Assembly (NCBI RefSeq): GCF_007655135.1
Contig: NC_045134.1
Location: forward strand, 4,670,982-4,734,981
Direction of reading: 5' to 3'
Length of the DNA: 64,000 bases
Origin: Punica granatum
Lineage: Eukaryota > Streptophyta > Magnoliopsida > Myrtales > Lythraceae
In this document: positions 37,737 to 50,441 of the stretch, in pieces
Layout of the letters: each line of letters begins with the position of its first letter
Position numbering within the stretch: the first letter of the stretch is position 1
Notes under the pieces: model-generated
The model's database searches: none
Told to the model about the DNA's origin: nothing
What the model saw: the letters and a program-made list of their open reading frames with translations, nothing else
Position numbers and translations under genes: made by a program

Positions 37737-39803
37737 ATGGAGCAGAAGGCCTCGAACATGAGCACGGGACGCGGGAGCGGGTTTCAAGGTGTTGCGGGCG
37801 CCTACACCGGCAGTTGTGGCAAGGGAATGATGAAGAAGAGCGCGTCGGAGTTGGCTCTTGAGGAGTTTGTGGGGATGATGATGATGATTACCCCTCCCGA
37901 CCCTCCCTTCGGCGATCCCCTCGAGACTGATGACGGCAACCCATGCTTTGCCCCGCCAACATCCGCCGTGCTGGACCCCGACTCCCCATTCAGAACTCGG
38001 GTATTCTTGTGCTCTCTCTTGCCGTATCTATCACGTTACTCTCTTTGTTTCAAAAGATAATTTCTTGTTCGGGATAAAGTTATGTTTAAGTACAATAGAA
38101 TGAAATTAAGTCGAGAGATTCGGTAATGATTACACTTTAGGGTGACCCCGACGTTACATCGTGCCACGTATGCAGTTGAGTCAGCTAGGGCCCACAACTA
38201 CCTATAGAAATGGACCAGTTGTCCTCCATGTACAACTCCCGAGGGCCCTTTGGTCATTTAGAAATTAGCACTCTGGCATGTTTGTCTACTTCCATATGAC
38301 CTAACTGAGCGGTCCATTTTCAGGATTGCTAAAGAATCACATTCTCTTTCTATTCTGTCGAACTCGCTAACCATCGAGAAAGTGCACGAATGATCATTTG
38401 AGTCGGAGATGCATGCTAGAAAGGTCAAATCCAAGTCCTAATGTTCGAGTAGTTCAGCTCGACCTACTCGAAAATCCTTTGCTGGATGCTGTCACAGTCC
38501 TTATCAACATGCTTGATCAACTCATCTGAACTCGGTCGTTATACCCTGAACTTGAGTTGGTGCAACTGATCGTGTTTAGGTTTACCAGTCCTGTCTGTAA
38601 ATGTGCAGGAAATAGCTCATGGTAATATATCAAGTTCGGGTGGGCTCGGAGTGTCTCACTGGGACCAATATCTCATGAGTAGACATTCTAATACCCCGAT
38701 CCCCAACCCCACCCTGACTGATTCTCAGTCATCGATATTTGGTAAGAAATTTTCCACAGCTACTGATATGTAAACTCGAAGTTAGCCTTGTTTTGTTATT
38801 TATGTGTACCAGCTGTGGCCTAACATCCGGGAAATGTCAATTATTAGTTGGGAGTCCCATGTCCGTTAGTAAACCGAATATCAGAGTTGATCAAGGAAGA
38901 GACAGTGGTTCCTCAGACGACGATGACGGTGAGATAGAGCCAGGTTCGTGTGAGCAAAGTGCAGACCCCAACAATAAGCACTCTAGAAGGTATACGATAA
39001 AACCACTGTTTCATTATTGAAAAATTAAAGAAGTTTTGCTTCGTGAATCAAAGGAAGACAAAAAAAAAAATCATGACCTTTGATTAATGCTTCAGGAAGA
39101 TGTCAAATCGGGAGTCTGCTAGACGATCCCGTAAGAGGAAGCAGGAGCATTTGGCTGGTCTGGAAATACAGGTTAAAACTCATCAGGCAACTCAAAATCT
39201 TTATGAACTTTTTAAGGGTGTGTTCAGTATTGTTTCAGTTAATTATAGGAGCATCTCTGGCTTGTTTTTCTCAGGTTGAACATCTTAGAGTAGAGAACGA
39301 GACTTTATTCGAGCAACTAGCGAATGCTACTCAGCAATTCCATGATGCCGGCACGAACAACCGAGTGCTCATATCCAATGTAGAAGCCTTGAGAGCCAAG
39401 GTAAATCTATCCGGTATCCACTGATCTGTTCGGTTATGAAAGAACAGCAAACGAGCTTGAATTTTATAGAATAAGCTTGTCTCTGAACTATGACTATAAT
39501 CAGGTGAAGCTGGCTGAAGATATGGTGACTCGAGGGTCGTTCAACTGCAGCCTTAACCATCTCCTTCAGAGCCTGAACTTGCAGCCCTTCATTAACACCC
39601 GCAGTAGCATCAGTCGCAATGCAAACGTCTCCCCAACTGTTACCATTCATGGGGATAACAACTCTTCTTATACGGCCACTGGATCAACAATCACAAAGCA
39701 GAATTCTTGTATTGGAGTCGGGAATGGAGATTCCGGGAATAGCAACATGGCAAACGGAATAACAAGTGAAGCTGTGAGTTGTGTATCGGACATTTGGCCA
39801 TAA
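37737..39803 (+). CDS. bZIP9: Group C bZIP transcription factor, bZIP9-like
   Basis: Six exons: 37737-38000, 38609-38741, 38848-38989, 39096-39171, 39275-39400 and 39504-39803, all in phase, give 346 aa. The N-terminal [13 protein letters not shown] motif is typical of bZIP9-type proteins. An acidic stretch ([14 protein letters not shown]) precedes the basic region. The DNA-contacting N-x7-R signature is NRESARRSR (Asn184, Arg192), with Leu202, Leu209 and Leu216 starting the zipper. AGTNNRVL and [12 protein letters not shown] follow, and the protein ends [12 protein letters not shown], a hallmark of this subgroup. Group C factors bind ACGT cores as heterodimers with group S1 bZIPs and respond to energy and amino-acid status. 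Exon 1 starts downstream of a TATA box and a 29 nt poly-C run. No uORF of the S1 sucrose-control type is expected or seen. Confidence 0.94.
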
Positions 39804-40007
39804 GTATCTCTATACTTATTAAGTAATTTTAATCTATTCTAAGTTTAGGCAATTATGTTCCTTGTAAGAAGTGACGTCCTTAATTTTCCTAGTAAGAAAC
39901 CCGATCATTCTCGCTGTTCCAGTTCCATCAAATTGCCTTGCTGAGGAATACATGCATTTGCAGTTTTGTGATGGTAAAAACATATGTTTCGTCGGATAGT
40001 TCTGAAC

Positions 40008-40290
40008 GTGGCCATTGCAGATTTAAACTCAAAAAAATCGACATTAATGTCCAAGTTGAGTATAAACAATTCACTCCATCTTCTCGTTCTCTGCCGAATC
40101 CCATCCCCTTTCCAATCCTAAGCATTCCAAGACCTTCTTGAGCTCCGTCAGTTCAATAAAGCCATTGCCATCCTTGTCAAACGTCTCAAACATTTCCCTT
40201 AAGAGCCTATTCCTCTCTCTCACATATTCTTCTCAACCAGGGACAGCTTGGCAAGCCACTCTGTCTTCCGGATCTAGTTGAGGTTCTGGC
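40008..40290 (-). pseudogene. Decayed EF-hand (calmodulin-like) gene copy
   Basis: The minus-strand translation gives NRLLREMFETFDKDGNGFIE, then LTELKKVLECLGLERGWD, clearly related to the intact gene at 41583-42197 (SRLLKEAFEIFDEDGNGFIE, AAELKRVLECLGLDKGWD). After the first EF-hand there is a stop (GAGTGA) and a frameshift. The second EF-hand is recognisable only in shifted frame (FFEFKSAMA). The upstream half is missing or unrecognisable and also contains stops. It sits directly 3' of the bZIP gene. Confidence 0.8.
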
Positions 40291-40299
40291 ATATGTGCT

Positions 40300-41580
40300 G
40301 CAGAGGACCTTGTGGGATGGCAGATTTCACCTTACTGCCGACTATTGTCCGACCAAGCAGTCACAGCCATCTGCAGAAGTACATCTTAGTATTTGCTCTG
40401 GGGACTTCATCCCAGCCGCCTACAGCAACTGTTCGTTCACAGAATATCCATAACCTTTTCTTTCATTTTTCTTTTTTTTTTTTCTGGTGAACAGACTATC
40501 CATAACCTTGGCGATGGAGAACTAATGCATCAACAGCAAGTCCCAAGCCATATATATTCATCTTCCTGTATTTTGTTTAAATCCGACAATAACTTCCCTC
40601 TTAACTGTATCGTTCGCAACAGGAGACCAAATATCTCCTCTTCCGTGCAATATGTCCTCAAAGTTGTGCGTGATAATTTTAATGGTTCAGGTTAGAGCTG
40701 ATCTTTGGGGTCGTCAATATATTCCATGCCACTACATCCACAGTAAACATTTATAGGCAGCAAACTACTGTGGCTATAGTAGTTGGATTAATACCAAAAA
40801 CCGAGATGACGGAGAGCTTCTTCATTTCGTTAAGTCGGGCTCTTTTCATTTGCAATAGTCATCGCCTTCATTAACAGAGACGTTTTCACAGACCGTTCTT
40901 TCTTGCCTTTGCATTTGCATGATTAGTTCATCCGAAGGCTCTCTCATCTTCAGAATCCAAGTCGATCCATAGGCTGATTCCATTGTTCAACAATATATGA
41001 TTGGATTTGATATCGTGGTCAACATTTCAAATGTCTCTCCAAGAAGTATCATTCTTAATAGGTGATGAGGATTCCTCTTTATAACACTGGTTCAAAAGTT
41101 ACCGAGCAAAAATATCTTGCCTTGGAAACAGCGATTCCAGTATTAGCAACATCATGGGACTGACCCACAAGCAGTGATTTTTCGGGGCAGCATCAGAATT
41201 TCGGCCGGCGTATATCTCACATCCAGCCCTCTTTTGTAGTTTCTTCCGATTAATTTGTAGTTCTTCCAAGTAAAGGACTAGCAGCAGTCACCGGCAAAAA
41301 TATGCAGTGATGGAACTAGAAAGGGCAGTTGCTTTCTCTTCTCAAATTTGCAGTAATCATTGCAAAGATCTACGTTTTTCCTTGAAATTTTATTGATTTA
41401 TATTTCGATTTCGTGATTTTTCATGTCTCTGAACTCGCATTCGTTCCTTAGAAATCCCGATTCTACTGGCTGATAGAAAATATACACACAAAGATTTGCA
41501 AGAGACTGAATTTTTCGATGTGATCAGATATAGGAACAAATGTGATATAAGAGCTAACTCTTGTGTTGAGCTGTTACATC
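40300..41580. other. Intergenic between EF-hand pseudogene and intact gene
   Basis: No gene recognised. A short duplicated phrase (ACAGAATATCCATAACC at about 40438 and ACAGACTATCCATAACC at about 40492) brackets a T-rich run. The frame 40278-40490 is open but has no recognisable domain. Confidence 0.45.
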
Positions 41581-41582
41581 AG

Positions 41583-42197
41583 TTACATGGCCATCATGGA
41601 CTCAAACTCGATGAAATCGACTTTACCATCCAAGTTCAAATCCACGACCCGGACCATCTTCTCGATCTCCCCCATATCCCACCCTTTGTCCAACCCCAAG
41701 CACTCCAAGACCCTCTTCAGTTCCGCTGCCTCAATGAATCCGTTGCCATCCTCGTCGAAGATCTCGAATGCTTCCTTCAAGAGCCTGCTCCGCTCCTTCA
41801 CATCGTCGATCCCACCTAGCACCTCTTCCGCTCTCACCTCATCGTTCAGGCCCTCCTCTTCCTTCTGAAGCACGATCAATCCGAGCTTCTGCACGATTCT
41901 TCTGGCTCGCTCGGTCTTTATGCTTCCATCTGGCTCCATCCCAAAGACGTCTCTCAATGCTCGAACCGTCAAGTCATCGGTCTGTAGTGTCATCTTGACT
42001 GGCTCATTGCCGGGAGATAGGTCGAGCCCATCTAGGCCGGGCTGCCAGAACCCGAAAGCATAACCGCCTAAGTTCTTGAGCAAACGGGTGCAGGCTCCGG
42101 TCACGCCCATTATCAAGAATTCCTGACGAGCCAATTCGATTCGATCCCTTTCTTTTTCCTCTCTCCTCTCCGTTTCCAAGTGCCTATACAACTTCAA
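41583..42197 (-). CDS. Calmodulin-like protein (CML45/46/47-type)
   Basis: Intronless, 204 aa. The N-terminal half is not EF-hand-like. Two canonical C-terminal EF-hand loops are present: DEDGNGFIEAAE at 148-159 and DLNLDGKVDFIE at 186-197, each with Asp/Asn at positions 1, 3 and 5, Gly at 6 and Glu at 12, so both should bind calcium. Around them are LLKEAFEIF and ELKRVLECLGL. Two-EF plant CMLs of this form (Arabidopsis CML45-47 group) are calcium sensors, often stress-induced. Predicted soluble. The start at 42197 is the first ATG of the frame (MKLYRHLETERREEKERD); a later Met at residue 30 is possible. A decayed partial copy lies 1.3 kb downstream. Confidence 0.9.
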   Translation of the reverse strand: MKLYRHLETERREEKERDRIELARQEFLIMGVTGACTRLLKNLGGYAFGFWQPGLDGLDLSPGNEPVKMTLQTDDLTVRALRDVFGMEPDGSIKTERARRIVQKLGLIVLQKEEEGLNDEVRAEEVLGGIDDVKERSRLLKEAFEIFDEDGNGFIEAAELKRVLECLGLDKGWDMGEIEKMVRVVDLNLDGKVDFIEFESMMAM

Positions 42198-43834
42198 TAC
42201 ATTGTATGTCCCTTAAATAGGAGGATTCCAAGTACATTATAGTGATAGTAATGAGCATTGCATGCAATATTTATTTAATAATCAAAAATCACCAAATCCC
42301 AGCATAATATTATCATTAATAATATATAATTTATATATATTATTTGAATTATTGCAGTGTATACTACTGATATTAGACAGGGCAACGGATCAAATTGATG
42401 ATTATTTATAAATTCATTGCAGAGGATCTGCAGACAGCCTCTGGTGTGTATTATACATGAACACTATATATATCGAGACAGCCAATTAAGGATTAAGACT
42501 GTTTAACAAGTCGGACAACTATTGAACAAATTAATAGGAAATCTGACACTTCCATGTCTCAACCATTAAAGGATGTTCCGACTTAATTACCCGAGCTAGA
42601 TGATCTTTGAACTAGACCATCCAAGAATCAACTGACTAGTTGTACGGTCGAGAACCTGCAACAATCAGGCGAACCGCCTAGGATCTTAATTATGGCGGAG
42701 TGGAGATTCGTACATTGCAGTTCATCATCTTGTATGGTGACTCCGCTACTGTTCCGGTTCCTCTGCTTCTGCGTCGAGCATGGGATTTGCTGATTTACTT
42801 GCCCAACACTGTCCCGTTAAGCTCAGGCAACATGAATGACATCCCAAAATACGAGAAATTTCCGTTATAATATTAATAATAATTAAAAGAGAGAGAGAGA
42901 GAGAAATAAGGTTTTTTAAAAGGTTATTAGTTGGGAAAGGAAATTAATGTGTCATGTGTCGGCTGCATAATAGGGGGGGACTGAGAGTACAATGTACAAC
43001 CACGACGCGTTTTCTGCAGATCAGAGTGTATTATGTATACAGGAGCACAAGCACACACACATGCTAGCTGGACTTTCATTGATTAATTAATAATAATGAT
43101 TTTGATGCGATGCAGATTTATGCGTCATCTTAATTTTCTTAACTTATTATTAAATAAAATTAAAAAAAAAAAAAAAAAAGAAGAAGAAGAAGAAAGAAAG
43201 AACGACTCAACGGATTTGTTGGTGGAATGGAAGTAAATTGATTGAACATTGGAGCATTGAGAAACCTCCAGGAAGATGATGAATTATTACTATATATAGT
43301 CAAGCATGCAGTATTAATCTGTATTGTTTAGACTTGCGCGCGTGCTGTGTATTCGAAATCGGATCCCCTCAACGATCACGTTCGAACTTTTAAATTCACA
43401 TGTCGTATCATCGTTTGTGCATTGATTACCCGCAAACTTCTCATATCGTCGTCACCACGAGGATCTTACCCGGATCATTCAGCTTATCTTTTCGGTTTAC
43501 AGAGCGTTCGTTTGCAGAATCATTTCTGGGATTGATTGATGAATGAGCTCTCCTCTTTGCCGCACCAAGTGGGAAAATCACAGTTTTTTTTCGTTCTCCG
43601 AAGGCCCGTAGTCTTTCCCTTCAACCAGGGACATGAATCAAAAGAACTATATGTTCATCTCGAACGATAATATCCAGGTATAAGATTTGGAGTATAATGA
43701 AATGTCGATGATACTGGTATCAATATCCAAAATCGTATTGGTACATCTTATCTCATCTGATACCTTGCAATACTCGGACACGGTGATAAAATGTGTGAAA
43801 CTATGATTAAATCGAGCGAAAAAAACACTATTGC
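42198..43834. other. Intergenic, no gene seen
   Basis: AT-rich, with an (AG)n run near 42890, a poly-A and GAA-rich stretch near 43165-43200, and short unlinked frames. It includes the CML promoter and the ABC1K 3' flank. Confidence 0.5.
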
Positions 43835-46800
43835 TCAATTGATCAAAGGCTTCTGCAAATTCGACTCTCCGCTGGGTCCTGCCTGGGAAGATGCTGCTAA
43901 CTCATTGGACAAAGAAATGCCCAGCTCCGAACACACAAGCTGGAGGATGTTCCTGGTGACTGCGCCCATGGACATCTTGTTCAGGGTCACAGCGATAGAG
44001 AACCGGTTCTCGATGTCACAGAAACCCGTCGAACCGCCCATCCCCGAGTGCCCGAACCCTATCAGAGATCCATCCTTTGACCTAATCCTCCTAAAACCAA
44101 GCCCAAAATCACCACTCTCCAGGGCTAGGCTCCCGAACTCTCCTGCCCCCATGAATGCCTCGTGTAGTCTCCCCTTCTCGCTACGGAAGATCTTCTTTCC
44201 ATTCCCTTCACCATCAGAACTGCTGCTGCTGCTACTGCTATTATTACCTGTAGCAACATCTATTCGGTGACTCTGGGCGTCATCTCCGGGGCTATCTGGA
44301 ATTTGCTCGTACATGCTCGATCTCAGAGACTTGTTCTTGCCCGCTTTCTGCTGTTTTTTCGAGGCCTTGGTAGAGAACTTTGGGATGTGGACGTGGGACC
44401 CAAGTTTAGGTTTTGAAGAGGAGGAATGCAGTGGTGGGACCACTCCACCATCGGCTAGAGTTGCATAGTAACGTGCCAGCGCACGCGCTGAGCAGTGCCC
44501 GTTAGCAGCGGGTATGATTGCACGGCGAGTGTTGAGCATGTTGAACACAGCAGGCAGAGTGGTTACCATCTCAAGGATCTTCTCAGGCTGGAAGGTAGAG
44601 GGAAGGTCGTTTCGTTTACTGATCTGAGATATTTGGCTGATATCGCCTGTGTCTACGGTAAGAGTAGCAAGGCGGGATTCCACACCTGTTTCAGACCAGA
44701 AAATTTTCCATGAAGCAACTAAAACATAGTTTCTACACTCAGCTGAACTAGAGGCCTATTTCTTAGGCTCGTTAACTAAAAGAAGCCCTAAATAGTATGC
44801 AAGTATCCAAGACTCAAAACGCAAAGAGACAGAAATGAAGCTAGGTATTCATTGTGCCCCACATTTATGTTGGTCTAATCACTGGCAGAGACTTCATTAA
44901 GAAGCCTGTGTTTTACCTGGCTCAATTTGTTCATGTGGTACTCAGGAATCCGGGATCAGCAAGCTGAGTCCCTCATGAAAAGAAGGAATAGTCTAAAGCA
45001 AAGCAGAAGTTAAGAGGCATGCCTCTTGCTGATCCCTCATGAAAAGAAGGAATAGTCTAAAGCAAAGCAGAATTTAAGAGGCATGCCTGGTGGGATTCCA
45101 ATATATAGCTCGCCTTCAATATTGAGGGGATGAATCAATGCTTCTTCCAGAATGTCTTGAAATTTCCTCCCCGAAGCATGCTATCATATTCCAGCAGAAT
45201 TATAAATTACAGCAGATAAAGCAGGGATTCACGTTTTAATGAATCATTTCTCAAGATGGAATAAAAATCAAATTCGTTTCTCGTAAATCAGATAAGTACC
45301 TCGATAATTCCGCCACAAAGAAAGCCAAAAGATAGATAGTGGTACAACTGGCATAGGCCTGGTTCACTCTCTGGGGCTGAAGCAGTAAGTCGCCTCAAGC
45401 ATTCATCCCAGTCATACATCACGAATACATCCTCACCTCTAAGATCAGCCAGTGCATTGTGCAAACCCGATGTATGGTTCAGGATATGATTTACCTGAAA
45501 CAGATGACAAATCAAACATATGAGGAGAAATGCTCAATGGAAACAGAAGTTTTTAAGTCTTGTTGGTATCTCAAAAGCTTTAAGTGGTAGTAACCTTAAT
45601 GACATCTTTCCCGTTGGAACCGAACTCTGGCCAGATATTTGCAACATTTTCCTCGAGCTTGAGCTTCCTGAGGAGGTATTCTTCAAAGTTATGATAAGAA
45701 AAGGGCTACTATGAGCTTAAAACTTGCAAATTATTTAAAAAAGAAAAAGGAAGAAGCCAGACGAATTATTTGTAAGCCATACCCCTTGTCAACCAGCCAA
45801 TGCAACATTCCTGCCGTGATTCCTTTCGTTACAGAGAAAACGGGAAAAAGGCTATCAGGCTGAACTGGACGAGGATCATACTTCCCTAGAACCCCAGCGG
45901 AAGTATCAATAATGACTTTCCCATCTTTGTAGGCACATACCTGGAGACATAAGAGAAACTTCAGCAATCTGAGAACTTCCTAAAGTGCACAATACAAAGG
46001 ATTGACAGAGAAACACCACCCAAAAGAGAAGGGCATATCATATGGCAGGATACACTCCAATAGCTAATGGGAAGCAGAATCAAAGCACAGATATTGAGTA
46101 AGAAGCAGATCTGTTTGTAATTTCATAGATATACAAAAGATATCACTTAAACCACATAGTTAAATGAGGTATTTATACCTGGATTCCCAGAATCTTATCA
46201 TTATTCCCAAGATCAACTAAGAGTTGTCTGAGCTTGCCCTCCACGGAAGAATGGATTGGTGTGTCATGGATCCACTGAGGACTCGCTGAAGGTGCCTTGT
46301 ACAAGTTTCTGCATATACTCCATGATTAGCAGAGAAAAAATGCGACAACTAAAAATAACAACCGGGTCCAAGCAGGACTCACCCTTGCAAAACATGCTCC
46401 GCGAATGGTCTCATTATGTCAAGATATATTATGCGCACATTCATCGAAGATGAGAGACCTAAAACATGCATGCAGAGTGAGACATTAAATTATGATTTAC
46501 TGAATCAACCAAAAGTCTCAGGTACCTGTGGAGGTTCTATGTACAGACCTCTGAGGAGATTGAGGACACGAGTAAATATCACAATATCCCCAGGAAATGC
46601 ATCAACCTAAAAAGAAAAAAAGTGATGATTATCCCTTTTAAATTTGATTTTTAGATGAAGATAGAAGAATGCTGTTCCAGAGATCCTTACTGGATTAAAG
46701 CGTTTAACTTCTTTTTCATTGAGTTTCATCTTTTCCTGGATAACCTTCAAATTTCTTGTCCTTTGGTCAGCCAGAGATTTCATGGTTTGCTAAATCAAAG

Positions 46801-49800
46801 AAAAGCGCCAAGATTTAGATTGCCAATTGCCAGGAAACTTCTTGAAGAAAATGAGGCAATGGATGTAGCCTTACAACAGCTTCATTTGCTGGTGTTGAAG
46901 TGCGGAAAAATACAGTTGTAACTTCCATGGCCTGTTCAGGGATGTCCAGCCGCAGTTTAAGTCCCATTTCTGCAAAAGCAGATAACAATGCCACATGGTC
47001 CCCCTGTCACCAAAAGCTTCAAAATTACTGCGAATCAATTCTTCAAAGAAGAGACCGTGTACTTTTTATAATATCTACAAGCAAAGGAAAGCCAGCACAT
47101 TCTCATTCACTGCTTAAGACAAAATGATAAATGAAAAAAAGAACAAACCTCTGCAGATGCCAAAAACATTTTTGCTAAAGCCTGCTTCAAGGTGAATGAT
47201 AGTGACTTAGTAAGCCCAAAGTCCAGCAAGATTGGGCGATGTGGGGCTTCCTTGCTCACCAAAAAATTTCCTGCACGGTGCTTAAGAAATTAGTACAAAC
47301 TAATGATCCAAGTTCCGAAGCACTTTCATCTAGTCAGCATCCATGAAAAAGAGTAAAACTGAGAGAGGAGATTACCCGGATGAGGGTCGCCATTAAAAAA
47401 TCCATCAATGTAAATTTGATGGGCATAAGCACGTGTTATTTCCTCAACAATCTTTTGTTTGTCAACACCAAAACTCGCCAATGCTTCTAAGTCATTCAGA
47501 CGTATCCCATCCATATACTCCAATATCAAGACCTTTTCAGTCGACTGCACATTAAATAGTACATGCAGAGGAATGAAGCAACATGGCAAGCTTCTTCAAT
47601 ATTGAAAAGAACATATATACATTTAGCCAGAGCAAGCATCAATTCATTCACTTGCACTGTAGACAATTCATAAGGAATGCCAAAATAATATCCTAATTCT
47701 ACATGGAAGACCCCAGCAAGAATCACGCATAATAACACGAACACATGACAAAGTCTAAAATATAGAAATGACGAATTACCATAAAAACTAGTCGTGCAGC
47801 CTGTGCAATGTACGGATTAAAATGAGATATTTCTTGTCAATTTTATTATACATAATACTTGCATCCTAATCATTATGACCAGTAATTTATGATCAATAAA
47901 AATCTATTATATTAGATATATATGACTGATATTGAATTAGAAAAATATTTGATTTTATTCAGATATTATTCTAAAATATATTTTAAAAATTAACAAAAAT
48001 CGTTTTATTAAAAATTATTATAAGAATTAGGAAAACTAAAAAGCCAAGAAAATTTCATTCGGTGATCAATATTAGATAATTTCATCAAATTCCAATTAAT
48101 ATTTAATATTCAATATTTAAAATTAGAAAAATGCAAGATCGTTCTTGAATTTTAAAGTTTCAAAAGTCTGTGATTTATTAATCATTACGTAACTAACAGC
48201 ATCTCATCAGAAAATTAGAAAAATGTTCCATTTTATTCAGATGTTATCATAAATTACCTTTTGTAAATTATAAAAAGAAAATTCTTATTAAAAATTTTAA
48301 TGAAATATGAAAAACTCTAAAAATCGAGAAAATTCCATTCAACTCCCGAGTGTTCTGAGGCCATCTGACCCAACCGACTATGTTATTGCTTTCGAATAGA
48401 TATATAGATTCTTTGCACTAACTTCGCCCATACTTCATTAAACTATGAATTTGACTTACTTCAGAGCAGGACCAGCAGAATAATACCTGAATAACTTCCG
48501 GGATCAAAACATCTACTCGATGAGAAGATGCGCCGTTGTTATCTTTGTTTTTGCACCCAAGATTTTTGGACACTTTTCTGGTATTCTCTGAAAAGTATTT
48601 ATAGGAACACAAAACAATAAAATTAGCAAATAATGCATTTAAAATTTAATTACATCAAGGTTCGAAGCACATTTTAAAGAATAAACTGCACTAGGAAATC
48701 ATTTCTCACAATGAAAATTCGCTGAAAAATAATTAGGAAAACACGGACTCACATAATCTAGTAACAACACAGTTGCTAATTGATGTCACATTACTTTTTG
48801 ATATGATCGAGACAAAACAAAATCTGCATGGACTGGAAATACTAGCCAATTTTTATGTCAGGTTTTGCGTCCACTTTATCCAGGAACATGAACAAATATT
48901 TTAAAAAGTTTGCCCTTGCACTTGGACTACCCAGCGTTGGATGATAGAGGCATCAAGTCCTAGAAATTCGGGCCTGTTTGGTTTCAAGATGGTATTTTAG
49001 AATCACAATTCTAACTTTAACTCTACCCACTACAAAACAAAATAACTCATACAAAGTCAAAAAGTGGGCCCCATTTATACCACTTTTTTCCACAACAAAA
49101 CAACATAACACATACAAAGTCAAAGGTGGGCCCCATTTATACCACTCAAAATCAAAATCAAAATCTGATTTTAAAATCCTACTATGAAATCAAACGCAAC
49201 CTCAAAGAGAGTGATTATTTGGACAAAACCCAAACTCACCAGCCTCGGTATTGAAGTCAAGTTCCTTTGGTGCCTCTTTACACCACTCATCTATCATTGG
49301 ATTGAAGTCGTATTGTGGCTCTGCCCATGCTATCCAATCGACAATTGACTTTGCATTCTTCAAGTCCTGCAGAAAAGTATTTGTTATAAAATTCATGCAA
49401 TATATTCAATATTATGTAACTACAGAGATTATAACATGCAAAACCTCCAATATGACTGCTTTGATGCCTTCATGTTGAACTTTGACAACTACTTCTTGCC
49501 CATCAGTCAAAGTTGCACGATGCACTTGAGCTATCTGCATGAAGAAGAATGTGGAACAGGCAGTCTCATTATGAAATTGTTTCTTCCCACACAATGTAGT
49601 AAGAATAAATAAGAAATTAACATAAAAAGATTTCAATGTATTTTCAACTAAAGAGAACTCACTGATGCTGTTGCCAGAGGCGCTTCAATAAACTCTGAGA
49701 ATAAGTCCTTAACTGATTTTCCTAATTCTTTCTTTATTGTCTGATACACCTGATAAGAAGTTTGCACTAGCTGATCAGTCAACTGACAGGTTACATTCAA

Positions 49801-50441
49801 GAAATCAATGTAGATCCCTATGCAGAGAAACAAAACCAAAACAAGATAGAGGGAGAGCAAAAGAGATCCTGACGGTGGATAAATGCTGCAGTCCAGATGC
49901 AAAACCAATACATATCACATTAAATATCATGAAATGGAGCATTCAGAGGTCATTATTTCAACTAGTTGAGTTGACTCTTATGAGGCGGGAAAAATCAATC
50001 AATATGCATGTCCTTTGTTTGTGAAATGACATAAAGAACCTCTTGTACGGGTCGAGGAGGAAGAGAGTCTTGTAACTGCTTGAGAAGTGCTATATATGCC
50101 TCCGGAAGCACATCAGCTCGTGTAGATAAATACTGTCCAAGTTTCACCCACAAACCTTCCAATTCAATAATCAGACTGAGAACACGTTTCGCATTCCGCT
50201 CGTGACACTTCTCCCACAGTGCAGCTCGCTTTGATTGCTTAGCCCATTTCTGTCTTTGTTGTATGGCCTTTTTCAAGAAGCAAACATGAAAACTTAATAA
50301 GATCACAAGATGTTGAATCACATACTCTGCAGAGTTCGCACATTAGTAAATAAGAAATGGGTTTACCTTATAATCCAAGTAAATTAACATAGCTGCAGAA
50401 AACACTTTCAAACGTCTTCTGTAGATGTTCCCCCATCCCAT
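43835..50441 (-). CDS. ABC1 atypical kinase fused to a serine beta-lactamase-like domain
   Basis: Eighteen exons in order: 50367-50441, 50040-50267, 49663-49749, 49445-49534, 49240-49366, 48487-48587, 47376-47544, 47149-47270, 46875-47003, 46691-46789, 46549-46606, 46383-46458, 46179-46308, 45783-45940, 45595-45667, 45300-45494, 45087-45180 and 43835-44685. Phases agree throughout; 953 aa. Start MGWGNIYRRRLKVFS. ABC1/ADCK features: KLGQ (Lys67), TASIAQVHRA, VVVKVQ (Lys148), ELDFNTEAEN, GDPHPGN and LLDFGL. From about 500 comes a class C/LACTB-like domain with FPVFSVTKG (SxxK, Ser533 and Lys536), then NHILNHTSG and QLYHYLSFG. It matches Arabidopsis At5g24810 in domain order. The substrate is unknown; ABC1 kinases act in quinone and prenyl-lipid metabolism in organelles. 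Intron 17 has a GC donor. Confidence 0.93.
44969..45088. repeat. 64 bp-period tandem duplication at the GC splice donor of the ABC1K gene
   Basis: TCCCTCATGAAAAGAAGG..GAGGCATGCCT occurs twice, starting at 44969 and 45033, with one mismatch (AAGTTAAGAG against AATTTAAGAG). The right copy contains the end of exon 17 and its GC donor; the left copy lies in the intron. GGGATCAGCAAG (44952) and CTTGCTGATCCC (45024) also form a 12 bp inverted repeat. Confidence 0.85.
48972..49202. mobile_element. MITE of the GTTTGGTTTC family, copy 2, in an ABC1K intron
   Basis: The left end GCCTGTTTGGTTTCA and right end GAAATCAAACGCAACC are inverted. Two internal direct repeats read CATACAAAGTCAAA..GTGGGCCCCATTTATACCAC. 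It lies in the intron between exons 5 and 6 of the ABC1 kinase gene. Noncoding. Confidence 0.75.

Noticed and set aside
40278..40490. Open frame downstream of the EF-hand pseudogene
   Set aside because: No domain, no start context and no splice support; it could be a decayed gene piece but nothing can be named.
42885..43200. Repeat array possibly of CRISPR type
   Set aside because: It is simple AG and GAA microsatellite in a plant genome, with no spaced unique sequences.
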